Shown: positions 38,375-48,212, numbered from the stretch's first letter. The stretch: 64,000 nt of DNA from Pseudomonas sp. L5B5 (GCF_020520285.1 NZ_CP084742.1:3534001-3598000), one strand, 5' to 3'. Program-made: numbers and translations. Notes: generated by a model not told the origin, from the letters alone.

Positions 38375-39901
38375 GTGAACCGGCCCACGCCAGTTAAAAA
38401 CGATAACTTCTTCTTGCTGATCTTCCGTGCACTGCGCCACCGCCGTGTGCCGATTGCATTGCGTATTGCCAGCCATAACGTGATCCTGGTCGCCCTGGCC
38501 CTGGTGATCTATGCCGGCGTGATGGGCCTGCAGTTCAAGCAAGCCATGCATGAGCAGGCCGACGCCCTGGGCCAGAGCCTGACCACCCAGACAGCCACTT
38601 CGGCCACCGAGCTGCTGGTGTCCAACGACATCCTCAGCCTCAATGTCCTGCTCAACAACCTGACCAAGAATCCGCTGGTGGCCCATGCGGCGATCTACAG
38701 CGTCGACAACCGCATCCTCGCCGAGGCCGGCCAACGCCCCAAGAGCAGCCTGCTGGGCGAAACCGAGGGCGTGTACCAGACCAAGATCACCTTCCAGGAC
38801 GTGACCGCCGGCAACCTGCGGATCAGCCTGGACATGGCGCAATTCCAGCAACCGATGACCATCAGCCTGCAGAGCATGGGCATCCTCAGCGCCATCCTGC
38901 TGGCCCTGGCGCTCGCCCTGAGCCTGCGCCTGGGTCGCCACATTTCCACCCCCCTGCTGCAATTGCGGGTCTGGCTGCGCGACCTGGACGAGCACACCCC
39001 TGCCATCCAGCGCCAGGATGAAATCGGCGACCTGGCGCGCCAGTTGCACGCTCGCCTGGCTCCGGAGATTCCCGAACCCGAGCCCCAGCCCGACCTCCCT
39101 GAGCACGATGAGGAAGACGAACTGCCGGCGTTCGAAGTCCGCAACCTGCGCGATCCAAGCTTCGATGAAAGCGCCCCGGTTGCCGGCCTGAAACCTGCGC
39201 CACGGCATGTGGTCACCGCCGAGGAAGACGAGCTGGACGAAGAGGATCCGTTCGCCGAACTGCGTGATCATTCCTCGACCTCGGCGCCTGCCGTCAAGCC
39301 CCAAGCCCAGGTTCCGACGGAGCCTTCGCACAGCGCCGTGCTCGCCGTGCAACTGGGCGCCCAGGAGCAATTGCGACGCCTGCCACGCGCCCGCCTGACG
39401 GAGCTGCTCGAGCGTTATCGAGATTGCCTGGACCAGGCAGCATCGCTGTACCAGAGCGAATTGCATACCCTGAACGATGGCAGCACGCTGATGCTGTTCC
39501 ACAGCGAGGACAGCGGCGAGGACTACCTGACCAACGCCATCTGCTGTGGCGAGCTGTTGCGTGCCCTGGGCCATGCCTTGCAGATCGAAGTGGCGGACAG
39601 CGGCATCACCCTGCAACTGCAGCTGGGCCTGACCCTCGGTGATGACCTGTTCGGCATGAGCCAGATCGACCTGCTGTTGACCGAAACGGCCCAGGATGCC
39701 CTGGCACTGTCCCAGCACAGCCGCAACCTGCTGCTGGTGGAGCGCAAGGTCAACGACGATGTCCTGCTGCGCCAGCGCGCCCGTATTCGTCCGATTGCCA
39801 GCCCGGAGGGCGCCTGCTGCGTCGAACGCCTGATGGAGCCCTACCCATCGATGCTGGAGCGGCAACTGGCACGCATGCATGAGACGCGGGCCAAGCTGTA
39901 A
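38375..39901 (+). CDS. AhpA/YtjB (Smp)-like membrane protein with an extended C-terminal domain
   Basis: A 508-residue protein starting with GTG. Residues 1-200 resemble the YtjB/Smp family next to serB in E. coli: membrane helix near 32-50 (NVILVALALVIYAGVMGLQF), a periplasmic part, a second helix near 169-187, and a HAMP-like region. Residues 230-320 are an acidic, Pro-rich linker. The last 190 residues (LAVQLGAQEQLRRLPRARL... ITLQLQLGLTLGDDLFGMS) recall a class III nucleotide-cyclase fold but lack visible catalytic residues. Function unknown. A terminator follows. Confidence 0.8.
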   Translation: MNRPTPVKNDNFFLLIFRALRHRRVPIALRIASHNVILVALALVIYAGVMGLQFKQAMHEQADALGQSLTTQTATSATELLVSNDILSLNVLLNNLTKNPLVAHAAIYSVDNRILAEAGQRPKSSLLGETEGVYQTKITFQDVTAGNLRISLDMAQFQQPMTISLQSMGILSAILLALALALSLRLGRHISTPLLQLRVWLRDLDEHTPAIQRQDEIGDLARQLHARLAPEIPEPEPQPDLPEHDEEDELPAFEVRNLRDPSFDESAPVAGLKPAPRHVVTAEEDELDEEDPFAELRDHSSTSAPAVKPQAQVPTEPSHSAVLAVQLGAQEQLRRLPRARLTELLERYRDCLDQAASLYQSELHTLNDGSTLMLFHSEDSGEDYLTNAICCGELLRALGHALQIEVADSGITLQLQLGLTLGDDLFGMSQIDLLLTETAQDALALSQHSRNLLLVERKVNDDVLLRQRARIRPIASPEGACCVERLMEPYPSMLERQLARMHETRAKL

Positions 39902-39920
39902 GGTTGTCCCGCGCAAGAAG

Positions 39921-39945
39921 AAGCCCGCCAAGTGCGGGCTTTTTT
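39921..39945 (+). terminator. Terminator of the YtjB-like gene
   Basis: AAGCCCGC CAAGT GCGGGCTT followed by a T-run, about 20 nt after the stop codon. Confidence 0.92.
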
Positions 39946-39955
39946 GTGGGCGTTG

Positions 39956-40055
39956 TGTAGCGGCTGTCGCAGCCTGCGAAAAACCCCGAAAGGCTTCATG
40001 CCAGTGATATCGCCGCGAGCCTGCGGTCCGTTCGCAACCTTCGGTAGCGGCTACA
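39956..40055. repeat. REP-type inverted pair between two convergent genes
   Basis: The 23-bp end sequence beginning TGTAGCGGCTGTCGCAG (39956-39978) and the inverted copy ending AGCGGCTACA (40033-40055) agree at 17 of 23 positions. Sequences starting TGTAGCCGCT are widespread intergenic repeats in fluorescent pseudomonads. The element fits exactly between two terminators. Confidence 0.7.
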
Positions 40056-40079
40056 GGGATGCTGGCCAGAAGCAGAAAC

Positions 40080-40109
40080 GACAAGGCCCGCTGTTGGGCG
40101 GGCCTTGTC
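40080..40109 (-). terminator. Terminator of the PqiC-like lipoprotein gene
   Basis: GACAAGGCCCGC / GCGGGCCTTGTC form a 12-bp stem with a 6-nt loop, followed on the minus strand by GTTTC. It lies 16 nt after the stop codon. Confidence 0.75.
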
Positions 40110-40124
40110 TTTCAGGCTTTCAGC

Positions 40125-40835
40125 TCAGAAGCGGAACACTTCCATATCCGTGCGGATCGGCGTGGCCATCGGGATTTTCGGCCGCTTTTCCTGCTCTGCC
40201 GGCTTGGGCGCCGGTGCAGGCGCCGCCTTGCGCGGCACCTCGGCCACGGCTGGCTGATTGGCCAGGGGCTTGAGGGCGCCCGACAACTGCTCGGCCAGGC
40301 GCTGCAACAGCACGCCCTGTGCCTGCACCTGGGAAGCCGTGGTCCCCGCATGCTGCTCCTGCAGGTGGACAATGCGGTTGTCACGGACCTGGCCACGACG
40401 ATCGATCAGGCGCCATTGCGCGTCGAGCACCGCCGGTTGCGACTTGCCGGAATCCAGGCGGGTGATTGACAACAGCACCTGGACATCCGGGGTAAAGCCG
40501 CTGGTGGCAGGGGCCAGCACCACTCGCTGGCTATCCAGGTGGCCGGCCACCTGACGCAGCAGCAACTGATCGATGTCCGAAGACAGGCTACCGGCCCAGC
40601 GGCCATCGGTGGACGCCTGCAAGCTGCCATCGTCCTGGCGCTGCAACAGGGTTTCACGCTGCAGGTAATCGGCAATCAGTACCGGACCCAGCAATACCGA
40701 CATGCCGGTGCTGGCCGGCTGGGCTGGACTTCCGCTGTCCAGCTGATACAGCGACACCGGTTGGTGAACGCTGCAACCCGCCAGGCCAAGAACACCCGCG
40801 AGCAGGAAAAAAAGAGGAAAACGCAGAGCAGTCAT
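40125..40835 (-). CDS. PqiC/YmbA-like outer-membrane lipoprotein (ABC-type transport auxiliary)
   Basis: About 236 residues with a lipoprotein signal (FPLFFLLAGVLGLAGC; lipobox LAGC) and the PqiC/DUF330 pattern: SLYQLDSG, VLLGPVLIADYLQRETLLQR, GRWAGSLSSDIDQLLLRQVAGHL. In PqiABC and similar systems the lipoprotein joins an MCE protein bridging the membranes. No pqiA/pqiB or MCE gene is adjacent here. A Pro/Ala/Lys-rich C-terminal extension follows. The start is ATG 40835 or 40838. Confidence 0.82.
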   Translation of the reverse strand: MTALRFPLFFLLAGVLGLAGCSVHQPVSLYQLDSGSPAQPASTGMSVLLGPVLIADYLQRETLLQRQDDGSLQASTDGRWAGSLSSDIDQLLLRQVAGHLDSQRVVLAPATSGFTPDVQVLLSITRLDSGKSQPAVLDAQWRLIDRRGQVRDNRIVHLQEQHAGTTASQVQAQGVLLQRLAEQLSGALKPLANQPAVAEVPRKAAPAPAPKPAEQEKRPKIPMATPIRTDMEVFRF

Positions 40836-41002
40836 CATCCCATCCAGGTGGCGGCCATCAGGCCGGCCACAGTGAAAATACTCAAAAAAACCGAATAACG
40901 CCGGACCAGGCCGGCGTTTGAAAGCGCATATCATCCGTGAATATGCGCCATGACTCCAGTGTTCCAGCATCGATCTGCTGGTTAAATGACCGATCGGCCC
41001 TC

Positions 41003-43267
41003 TTAACTGAGAGGTTCTACCAACAACGCATCCACTCGCTGGAAACCTCGCGGCAGCTTGTTGCCACGGCGCCCACGCTCGCCCTTGTAGTGCTCCAGGT
41101 CATCGGCCTTGAGCGACAGGGTACGCTTGCCCGCCTGCAACACCAGGGTCGCGCCTTCCGCCAGCACCGCGATATCGGTCACATACTCTTCACGACTGGC
41201 GACCCGCTCGCCAGGAATCCCGATGATCTTGTTGCCCTTGCCCTTGCCCAACTGCGGTAGGTCGCTGATCTTGAACACCAGCAGGCGACCCTCGGTAGTC
41301 ACCGAGGCCAACCAGTTCTGCTCGCGATCGGCCACCGGCCTTGGCGCCAGGACCCTGGCATTGTTCGGCAGGCTCAACAGCGCCTTGCCCGCCTTGTTCT
41401 TGGCCTGCAAGTCCTCGCCCTTGACCACGAAACCGTAACCGGCGTCGGAGGCGATCACATACAGTGCCTCGTCCTCGGGTAACAGCACGCACTCGAAGGT
41501 CGCGCCTGGCGGCGGCGTCAGGCGGCCGGTCAGCGGCTCGCCCTGGCCACGGGCCGACGGCAGCGTATGGGCCGCCACCGAATAACTGCGACCAGTGGAG
41601 TCGATGAACACTGCGAACTGGTTGGACCGCCCGGCTGCGGCAGTCTTGAAACCGTCGCCGGCCTTATATGACAGACCGGTGGCGTCGATCTCATGGCCCT
41701 TGGCCGAACGAATCCAGCCTTTTTCCGACAATACGACGGTCACTTTTTCGTTCGGTAGCAGATCGTGCTCAGTCAGCGCCTTGGCTTCGGCACGCTCGAC
41801 GATTGGCGAGCGGCGGTCGTCGCCATAGGTTTCAGCATCCTTGAGCAGCTCAGTACGTACCAGCTTCTTCAGCTTGGCTTCGCTGCCCAGCAACGCTTGC
41901 AGCTTGGCCTGTTCCTTGAGCAGTTCATCCTGCTCATCACGCAGCTTCATCTCTTCCAGTCGCGCCAACTGACGCAGGCGAGTATCGAGGATGTAGTCGG
42001 CCTGGATTTCGCTGAGGGCGAAACGCTCGATCAGCTTCGCCTTCGGATGCTCCTCGGTGCGGATGATGTGGATCACTTCATCCAGGTTGAGGTAGGCAAT
42101 CAGCAAACCGTCCAACAGGTGCAGGCGACGCTCGACCTTGTCGAGGCGGAATTGCAGGCGGCGACGCACGGTCTGCACTCGGAACTCCAGCCACTCCACC
42201 AGCAAGGCGCGCAGGTTTTTCAGCTGCGGCTTGCCGTCCAGACCGATGATGTTGACGTTGACCCGGTAGGTCGACTCCAGCTCGGTGCTGGCAAACAGAT
42301 GCTGCATCAGCGCTTCGTGATCGACCCGGCTGTTGACCGGAATGATCACGATGCGGCAAGGGTTTTCGTGGTCGGACTCGTCGCGCAGGTCAGCAATCTG
42401 CGGTGCTTTCGATGGCTTGGCCTGCATCAGCGCAGCGATCTGCTCCAGCACTTTGGCCCCGGAGACCTGGTGCGGCAGCGCGGTGACCACGATGTCACCG
42501 TCCTCGACGTGATACACGGCGCGCATGCGCACCGAGCCCTTGCCGGTTTCGTACATTTTCAGCAGGTCGGCACGCGGGGTGATGATTTCCGCTTCGGTCG
42601 GGTAATCCGGGCCCTGGATGTGCTCGCAGAGTTGCTCGACCGTGGCCTTGGGTTCATCGAGCAGGCGCACGCAGGCGCTGGCCACTTCCCGCAGGTTGTG
42701 CGGCGGTACGTCGGTGGCCATGCCCACGGCGATGCCCGTGGTGCCGTTGAGCAGGATGTTCGGCAGGCGCGCCGGCAGCACCAGCGGCTCCTGCAGCGTG
42801 CCGTCGAAGTTCGGCCCCCAGTCTGCGGTGCCCTGGCCCAGCTCGCTGAGCAGCACTTCGGAGTAGCGTGACAGGCGTGCCTCGGTGTAACGCATGGCCG
42901 CGAAGGACTTTGGATCGTCCGGCGCGCCCCAGTTGCCCTGGCCATCCACCAGCGTGTAGCGATAGCTGAACGGCTGGGCCATCAGCACCATCGCTTCGTA
43001 GCAGGCGGAGTCGCCGTGCGGGTGGAACTTGCCGAGCACGTCGCCCACGGTACGCGCGGACTTCTTGTGCTTGGAGTCGGCATCCAGCCCCAGCTCACTC
43101 ATGGCGTAGACGATACGCCGCTGTACCGGTTTCAGGCCGTCGCCGATATGCGGCAGAGCACGGTCCATGATCACGTACATGGAGTAGTTGAGGTAGGCAT
43201 TTTCGGTGAAGTCAGCCAGTGACCGGCGTTCTACGCCATCCAGACTGAGATCAAGGGAGTCGCTCAT
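41003..43267 (-). CDS. parC: DNA topoisomerase IV subunit A
   Basis: A 754-residue type II topoisomerase subunit that decatenates daughter chromosomes. Seen: [25 protein letters not shown], the quinolone-resistance region [14 protein letters not shown] with the wild-type Ser and Glu, and the catalytic tyrosine in [10 protein letters not shown]. The C-terminal beta-pinwheel is present. I start at MSDSLDLSL (43267); the longer frame is not conserved. Follows the retropepsin gene by 7 nt, within the parE-parC cluster. Confidence 0.97.
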   Translation of the reverse strand: MSDSLDLSLDGVERRSLADFTENAYLNYSMYVIMDRALPHIGDGLKPVQRRIVYAMSELGLDADSKHKKSARTVGDVLGKFHPHGDSACYEAMVLMAQPFSYRYTLVDGQGNWGAPDDPKSFAAMRYTEARLSRYSEVLLSELGQGTADWGPNFDGTLQEPLVLPARLPNILLNGTTGIAVGMATDVPPHNLREVASACVRLLDEPKATVEQLCEHIQGPDYPTEAEIITPRADLLKMYETGKGSVRMRAVYHVEDGDIVVTALPHQVSGAKVLEQIAALMQAKPSKAPQIADLRDESDHENPCRIVIIPVNSRVDHEALMQHLFASTELESTYRVNVNIIGLDGKPQLKNLRALLVEWLEFRVQTVRRRLQFRLDKVERRLHLLDGLLIAYLNLDEVIHIIRTEEHPKAKLIERFALSEIQADYILDTRLRQLARLEEMKLRDEQDELLKEQAKLQALLGSEAKLKKLVRTELLKDAETYGDDRRSPIVERAEAKALTEHDLLPNEKVTVVLSEKGWIRSAKGHEIDATGLSYKAGDGFKTAAAGRSNQFAVFIDSTGRSYSVAAHTLPSARGQGEPLTGRLTPPPGATFECVLLPEDEALYVIASDAGYGFVVKGEDLQAKNKAGKALLSLPNNARVLAPRPVADREQNWLASVTTEGRLLVFKISDLPQLGKGKGNKIIGIPGERVASREEYVTDIAVLAEGATLVLQAGKRTLSLKADDLEHYKGERGRRGNKLPRGFQRVDALLVEPLS

Positions 43268-43274
43268 GCGGGCC

Positions 43275-43796
43275 TCATTGGTTCGTGGTCTGGCGCAGCA
43301 GCATGGTGCCGCCGCGCTGAGTAAATTCAAGTTTCTTCAATGCGCTCATGCCCAGCAGAACCTGGTCGCCGTCGAGTCCCGAGGCCACCACGGCACGGAC
43401 ATCGCGCAAGGTGATATCCCCCAGTTGCAGGCGTTCGATACGCGTCCGGTAGCCTTCGCTGCGACCGTTGGCAGTGCTCAAGGTAACGGGCAGCCCCTGC
43501 TCCAGGCCCAGGCGTTCGGCCAACCCGGAGGGAACCGAGACGTCGGTGGCGCCGGTATCGAGCATGAACTGCACCGGCTGGCCGTTGATATGGCCGCTGG
43601 CGACGAAATGCCCCTGGCCATTGCCGACCAGCTTCACTTCGATGTAACCCTCATGCTGTTGCGAACTGACGACAGTGTTGGGATTTTCCTGACGCGCTTC
43701 CCAGTCGGCGAAGAACCGCGTGGCCAGGAACAACCCCGCCGCCCAGGCCAGGATCAGCAGTACCCTGCCGGCACTGCGGCCCGGTTGCTGGCTCAT
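43275..43796 (-). CDS. Membrane-anchored retropepsin-like aspartic protease (TIGR02281 type)
   Basis: A 173-residue protein. One N-terminal membrane helix ([18 protein letters not shown]) is followed by a single aspartic-protease lobe with the active-site motif [13 protein letters not shown] and a later LLGMSAL, the pattern of clan AA. A single lobe means it must dimerise to act. The substrate is unknown. It overlaps the upstream esterase-like gene by 4 nt (ATGA) and precedes parC by 7 nt, so it is translated in the same operon. Confidence 0.87.
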   Translation of the reverse strand: MSQQPGRSAGRVLLILAWAAGLFLATRFFADWEARQENPNTVVSSQQHEGYIEVKLVGNGQGHFVASGHINGQPVQFMLDTGATDVSVPSGLAERLGLEQGLPVTLSTANGRSEGYRTRIERLQLGDITLRDVRAVVASGLDGDQVLLGMSALKKLEFTQRGGTMLLRQTTNQ

Positions 43797-44776
43797 GGCT
43801 TGGCACTCCAGCCGCCTTCAGGCGCGGCGAAGCGCCAGACGATCGGGCGAGTCTCGCCATCGGCACGGGCGCCATTGTTGTTGTCCAGGCCGATCCAGGC
43901 GCCCTGGGCATCCACCACCAGGGCTTCCGCCAGGCCATAAGGCTGTGGATAACGACGCGTCTCCACCAGGGCTTGCGCGGCGAAGGACCAGCACTGCTCG
44001 ACCTTGGCGCTCTGCGCATCCCGGCGACAGATCTGGTAGGCGTTGCGTTCCAGGGTGAACAGCTTGCCGTCGAACAGCGAAAGATCGGCGAAATCCCGAG
44101 TCACGGCCTTGGCATGGGGCACTTGCTCGGGCTGCATCTGCAGGCCGGCTTCGCTGAGCAGCACGCAACGGCCATCGCAATCCCAGGTGGTCTGCCCGCG
44201 CTTGATCAGCAACAAGCCACGCCGCTCGCGTTCGGCCGCCAGCCAGATGCGATCCCCGGCAGGGTTCACCGCCAGGCCTTCGAACAGGGCATTGAAGTGC
44301 AGCAGCATGCCACTGGCCCGGGCTTCGCGAACCATCAGCGGGGAGATCTTCAACCAGTCGGGCGCGCCCTGGACCGGGACCTGCAACACCGTGGCGTGGG
44401 CTTCGCTGACCACATACTTGTTGCCGGCGGCGTCACAGGAGATGCCTTCGAAATCCAGGTCTCCGCCCCGCACGAAGGAGGCGGCCCAGGTCCGCGACTT
44501 CAGGCCCCAGGGCAAGCCGGTATCGGGCACCGGTGGCACTTGCAGCTTGACCGTCTCGGCCTGCCAGACGGTGTCGCGGGTATCGAGCCGGTAGATCTGG
44601 TCGTCGTCGCGGTCCGAGACGGTCCACAGTTCCTGGCCGCACAGGGCCAGGCCGGACAGGTTGCCGCCGCGCATCCCTTCAACGGGATGCTCGGACAACA
44701 AGCTCAGCTCGGGGGCTGGCGCCGCCGCCACCGAGGTTGCCGATAGCGCCAGGGCCAGGGCAAAACCTCTATGCAT
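43793..44776 (-). CDS. Secreted esterase-like (phytase-like beta-propeller) protein
   Basis: A 327-residue protein with a signal peptide (FALALALSATSVAAA). It carries the features of the esterase-like/phytase domain: LSGLALCGQELWTVSDRDDDQIYRL, LDFEGISCDAAGNKYVVSEA and FEGLAVNPAGDRIWLAAER, repeated blades of a propeller. Activity is unproven in this group. The start overlaps the parE stop by one base and the stop overlaps the next gene by four, so expression is tied to parE and parC. Confidence 0.8.
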   Translation of the reverse strand: MHRGFALALALSATSVAAAPAPELSLLSEHPVEGMRGGNLSGLALCGQELWTVSDRDDDQIYRLDTRDTVWQAETVKLQVPPVPDTGLPWGLKSRTWAASFVRGGDLDFEGISCDAAGNKYVVSEAHATVLQVPVQGAPDWLKISPLMVREARASGMLLHFNALFEGLAVNPAGDRIWLAAERERRGLLLIKRGQTTWDCDGRCVLLSEAGLQMQPEQVPHAKAVTRDFADLSLFDGKLFTLERNAYQICRRDAQSAKVEQCWSFAAQALVETRRYPQPYGLAEALVVDAQGAWIGLDNNNGARADGETRPIVWRFAAPEGGWSAKP

Positions 44777-46680
44777 CAGGCCAGCACCTCGGCCAGGTTG
44801 CCCTTGGTCTCCAGCCAGGACTTGCGGTCGCCGGCGCGCTTCTTGGCCAGCAGCATGTCCATGATTTCCGCGGTGGCCTCGACGTCGTCCAGGGTCAACT
44901 GCACCAGCCGCCGGGTGTTGGGGTCCATGGTGGTCTCGCGCAGTTGCGGCGGGTTCATCTCACCCAGGCCCTTGAATCGGGTGACCTGCGGTTTGCCGCG
45001 CTTCTTCTCGGCCACCAGGCGATCGAGAATGCCGTCGCGCTCGGCCTCGTCCAGGGCGTAGTAGATTTCCTTGCCCAGGTCGATGCGGTACAGCGGCGGC
45101 ATGGCCACGTAGACGTGACCGGCATCCACCAACGGACGGAAATGCTGGACGAACAGCGCACAGAGCAAGGTTGCGATATGCAGGCCATCGGAGTCGGCGT
45201 CGGCCAGGATGCAGATCTTGCCGTAGCGCAACTGGCTCATGTCCTCGGCACCCGGGTCGACACCGATGGCCACGGCGATGTTGTGCACTTCCTGGCTGGC
45301 CAGGACTTCGCTGCCGTCCACTTCCCAGGTGTTGAGGATCTTGCCGCGCAACGGCAGGATCGCCTGGAACTCCTTGTCCCGCGCCTGCTTGGCCGAACCG
45401 CCGGCGGAGTCACCCTCCACCAGGAACAGCTCGGAGCGCATCGGGTCCTGGCCGGCGCAATCGGCCAGCTTGCCCGGCAGTGCCGGGCCCTGGGTAATGC
45501 GCTTGCGCTCGACCTTCTTGCTGGCCTTCAAACGGCGACCGGCGTTGCTGATGGCCAGCTCCGCCAGCTGCATGCCCAGCTCCGGGTTGGCGTTGAGCCA
45601 CAGGCTGAAGGCGTCCTTGACCACACCGGAAACGAAGGCTGCCGCCTCGCGGGACGATAGGCGTTCCTTGGTCTGGCCAGAGAACTGCGCGTCCTGCATC
45701 TTCATCGACAGGACGAACGCGATCCGCTCCCAGACGTCTTCCGGCGCCAGCTTGAGCCCGCGCGGCAACAGGTTGCGGAATTCGCAGAACTCACGCATGG
45801 CATCCAGCAGGCCCTGGCGCAAACCATTGACGTGGGTGCCGCCCTGGGCGGTGGGAATCAGGTTGACGTAGCTTTCCTGGACACTATCGCCGCCCTCGGG
45901 CAGCCACAGCAAAGCCCAGTCCACCGCTTCCTTGTTCCCCGCCAGGCTGCCGCAGAATGGCTCGACCGGCAGGCGCTCGAACTCGCTGACGGCGTCGACC
46001 AGGTAGGAGCGCAGGCCGTCCTCGTAATGCCACTCGACCTTCTCGCCAGTGCCCTTGTCTTCGAAGCTGACCAGCAGCCCCGGGCACAATACGGCCTTGG
46101 CCTTGAGCACATGCTTGAGGCGGCTGACGGAGAACTTCGGCGAATCGAAGTACTTGGGATCCGGGGCGAAAAACACGCTGGTACCGGTATTGCGCTTGCC
46201 AACGGTGCCGACCACTTCCAGTTCGGAAGCCTTGTAGCCGTCGGCAAAGGTCATCTGGTACTCGCTGCCATCACGCTTGACCCGCACCCGCACCTGGCTG
46301 GACAGGGCGTTGACCACGGAAATGCCCACCCCGTGCAGACCGCCGGAGAACTGGTAGTTCTTGTTGGAGAACTTGCCGCCGGCGTGGAGCTTGGTGAGGA
46401 TCAGCTCGATGCCCGACACGCCCTCTTCGGGGTGGATGTCCACCGGCATGCCGCGACCATCGTCGGACACTTCCAGGGAATGATCGGCGTGCAGGATGAC
46501 CTGTATCGACTTCGCGTGGCCGGCCAGGGCTTCGTCGACACTGTTGTCGATGACTTCCTGGGCCAGGTGGTTGGGCCGCGTGGTGTCGGTGTACATGCCC
46601 GGGCGTTTGCGCACCGGGTCGAGTCCCGAGAGGACTTCGATGGCGTCTGCGTTATAGGAGCTAGCGCTGGGAGTGGCCAT
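44776..46680 (-). CDS. parE: DNA topoisomerase IV subunit B
   Basis: A 634-residue ATPase subunit of topoisomerase IV. Seen: the GHKL ATP site (EVIDNSVDEALAGHAKSI, DDGRGMPVDIHPEEGVSG, GGLHGVGISVVNALS) and the TOPRIM domain (LFLVEGDSAGGSAKQARDKE, LRGKILNTWEVD, ILADADSDGLHI). Length matches the E. coli enzyme. Downstream genes lead to parC. Confidence 0.98.
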   Translation of the reverse strand: MATPSASSYNADAIEVLSGLDPVRKRPGMYTDTTRPNHLAQEVIDNSVDEALAGHAKSIQVILHADHSLEVSDDGRGMPVDIHPEEGVSGIELILTKLHAGGKFSNKNYQFSGGLHGVGISVVNALSSQVRVRVKRDGSEYQMTFADGYKASELEVVGTVGKRNTGTSVFFAPDPKYFDSPKFSVSRLKHVLKAKAVLCPGLLVSFEDKGTGEKVEWHYEDGLRSYLVDAVSEFERLPVEPFCGSLAGNKEAVDWALLWLPEGGDSVQESYVNLIPTAQGGTHVNGLRQGLLDAMREFCEFRNLLPRGLKLAPEDVWERIAFVLSMKMQDAQFSGQTKERLSSREAAAFVSGVVKDAFSLWLNANPELGMQLAELAISNAGRRLKASKKVERKRITQGPALPGKLADCAGQDPMRSELFLVEGDSAGGSAKQARDKEFQAILPLRGKILNTWEVDGSEVLASQEVHNIAVAIGVDPGAEDMSQLRYGKICILADADSDGLHIATLLCALFVQHFRPLVDAGHVYVAMPPLYRIDLGKEIYYALDEAERDGILDRLVAEKKRGKPQVTRFKGLGEMNPPQLRETTMDPNTRRLVQLTLDDVEATAEIMDMLLAKKRAGDRKSWLETKGNLAEVLA

Positions 46681-46722
46681 GGGTTCTCGTCGTTAGTCGT
46701 TCAATGAATATGGGGCGCGGCG

Positions 46723-47331
46723 TCACAGTGCTGTGAGGTCGAGCGCCTGGTACTGATCGGCAGTGATGCCGGCAAAATTCAACATCGCCGGCAATTGGCC
46801 GGTAAAACCTTGGAAACTATGATCGCCGCCAGCCTGGATGCGCAAGGCGCAAGCGCGGTAATACGCCTGGGCGTGACGATAGTCCAGTGTCTCGTCCGCG
46901 GTCTGCAGCCACACCTGGTAACGCTCCGGGTCCTGGGGCGGCGGGACCTCCAATGCCTCCAGGGCCGCCACGTGATCGAGGGTCAGCTCCCAGGTTTCAT
47001 CGGTATACAGGTTCTTCTGCGGGCCCAGGTAACCGTCGAACAGGCGGTGCGGGTTGACGGCGGGGTTGACCAGCAAGGCTTTCAGACCGTGGCGCTCGGC
47101 AAGGTGTGTCGCATAGTAGCCGCCGAGCGAGCTGCCGACCAGCAGCGGGCGACCCAGTTCGGCGATCGCCTGTTCCAGCTGGGCGATCGCCTGGCGGGGA
47201 TGATGGTGCAAGGCCGGTACCCGCAACTGCCCGGCCAGGCCGATTTGTTCCATTACCTGGCGCAACTGGGTGGCCTTGGTCGAGGCCGGAGCGCTGTTGA
47301 AGCCGTGGATATAAAGGATCGAACCGGACAT
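46723..47331 (-). CDS. YqiA-like esterase (alpha/beta hydrolase)
   Basis: A 202-residue hydrolase beginning MSGSILYIHGFNSAP. The nucleophile elbow GSSLGGYYA carries Ser near residue 72; a C-terminal GGDHSF supplies the His, and the catalytic acid is probably an Asp nearby. It matches the YqiA/YcfP family. As in E. coli, it lies between cpdA and parE. I start at ATG 47331 with GGGAG upstream. Confidence 0.88.
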   Translation of the reverse strand: MSGSILYIHGFNSAPASTKATQLRQVMEQIGLAGQLRVPALHHHPRQAIAQLEQAIAELGRPLLVGSSLGGYYATHLAERHGLKALLVNPAVNPHRLFDGYLGPQKNLYTDETWELTLDHVAALEALEVPPPQDPERYQVWLQTADETLDYRHAQAYYRACALRIQAGGDHSFQGFTGQLPAMLNFAGITADQYQALDLTAL

Positions 47332-47396
47332 GCGGACTCCCTGCACCTGGACAAAAGCCGCAGTTTACAGGGATGGCGCCAGGTAACGAAGCCGCT

Positions 47397-48212
47397 TCAA
47401 TAACCGTTGCTGCCGTAATCGATGGTGAACTCGTAGCCTTCGACCCGCTGCACGCCGGTTTCCAGCCGTCCGTCGGCCAGCAGCCGCAGCCAGCGATAGC
47501 CCGGCGCCCGCTCCTCGACCTTGAAGTCGTCGCTGCGAGGCTCGAACTGGATGCAGGTGGAGGGTGAGGCCAACAGTCGCAGCCCATCGCGCAACTGGTC
47601 GATCTCCTGGTGGACATGGCCCCACAGCAGGGCTCGGACCTGCGCATGCCTCTCGATCACCTCGAACAGGGCTTGGGCATTGCGCAAGCCGATGGGCTCC
47701 ATCCACGTACAGTCGATGGACACCGGGTGATGATGCAGGCAGATCAGGTGGTGACGTTCTGGCGCCTCGTCCAGGGAGCGGGCCAGCAGTTGCAACTGGT
47801 CATCCTGGAGAAACCCCGGCACCGAGCCAGGCACCGACGAATCCAGCAGGGTGATGCGCCAGTTGCCGACATCCACCACCGGGTGCAGCAGCTCGCTGTC
47901 CCTGGCCGCCAACTGCATGATCTGCGGCTCGTCGTGGTTACCGGGCAACCAGCGGCCCGGCGCCTGGATCTGCGCGGTCAACTGGCGAAAACGCTGGTAG
48001 GACTCCAGGCTGCCGTCCTGGGACAGGTCGCCGGTAGCCAGCATCAGGTCGATCCGCGGCTGTTGCGCCAGCACCAGGTCGATGACCCGCTGCAGGCTAT
48101 CGCTGGTGTTCATGCCCAGCAGCGTGCCCTCCGTCTCGGCAAACAGGTGGCTGTCCGACAGTTGCACCAGCAACACGGAATCGTCGGCGGGCGGAGCGGA
48201 TACGCTTGGCAA
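47397..48212 (-). CDS. cpdA: 3',5'-cyclic-AMP phosphodiesterase CpdA
   Basis: A 271-residue metallophosphoesterase that hydrolyses cAMP. The binuclear metal motifs are all seen: LSDSHL, GDLSQDGS, GNHDEP, HHHPV and GHVHQE. The start is most likely TTG at 48212, with GGGAG six bases before; the GTG at 48236 gives a longer N-terminus that would include the ribosome-binding site. In P. aeruginosa CpdA limits Vfr-cAMP signalling. Confidence 0.93.
   Translation of the reverse strand: MPSVSAPPADDSVLLVQLSDSHLFAETEGTLLGMNTSDSLQRVIDLVLAQQPRIDLMLATGDLSQDGSLESYQRFRQLTAQIQAPGRWLPGNHDEPQIMQLAARDSELLHPVVDVGNWRITLLDSSVPGSVPGFLQDDQLQLLARSLDEAPERHHLICLHHHPVSIDCTWMEPIGLRNAQALFEVIERHAQVRALLWGHVHQEIDQLRDGLRLLASPSTCIQFEPRSDDFKVEERAPGYRWLRLLADGRLETGVQRVEGYEFTIDYGSNGY

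Noticed and set aside
43267..43330. Longer N-terminus for parC (and likewise for hfq, miaA, thiC, hldE, hisZ-linked purA)
   Set aside because: The added codons have no similarity to the families and lack ribosome sites; internal starts give the usual lengths.
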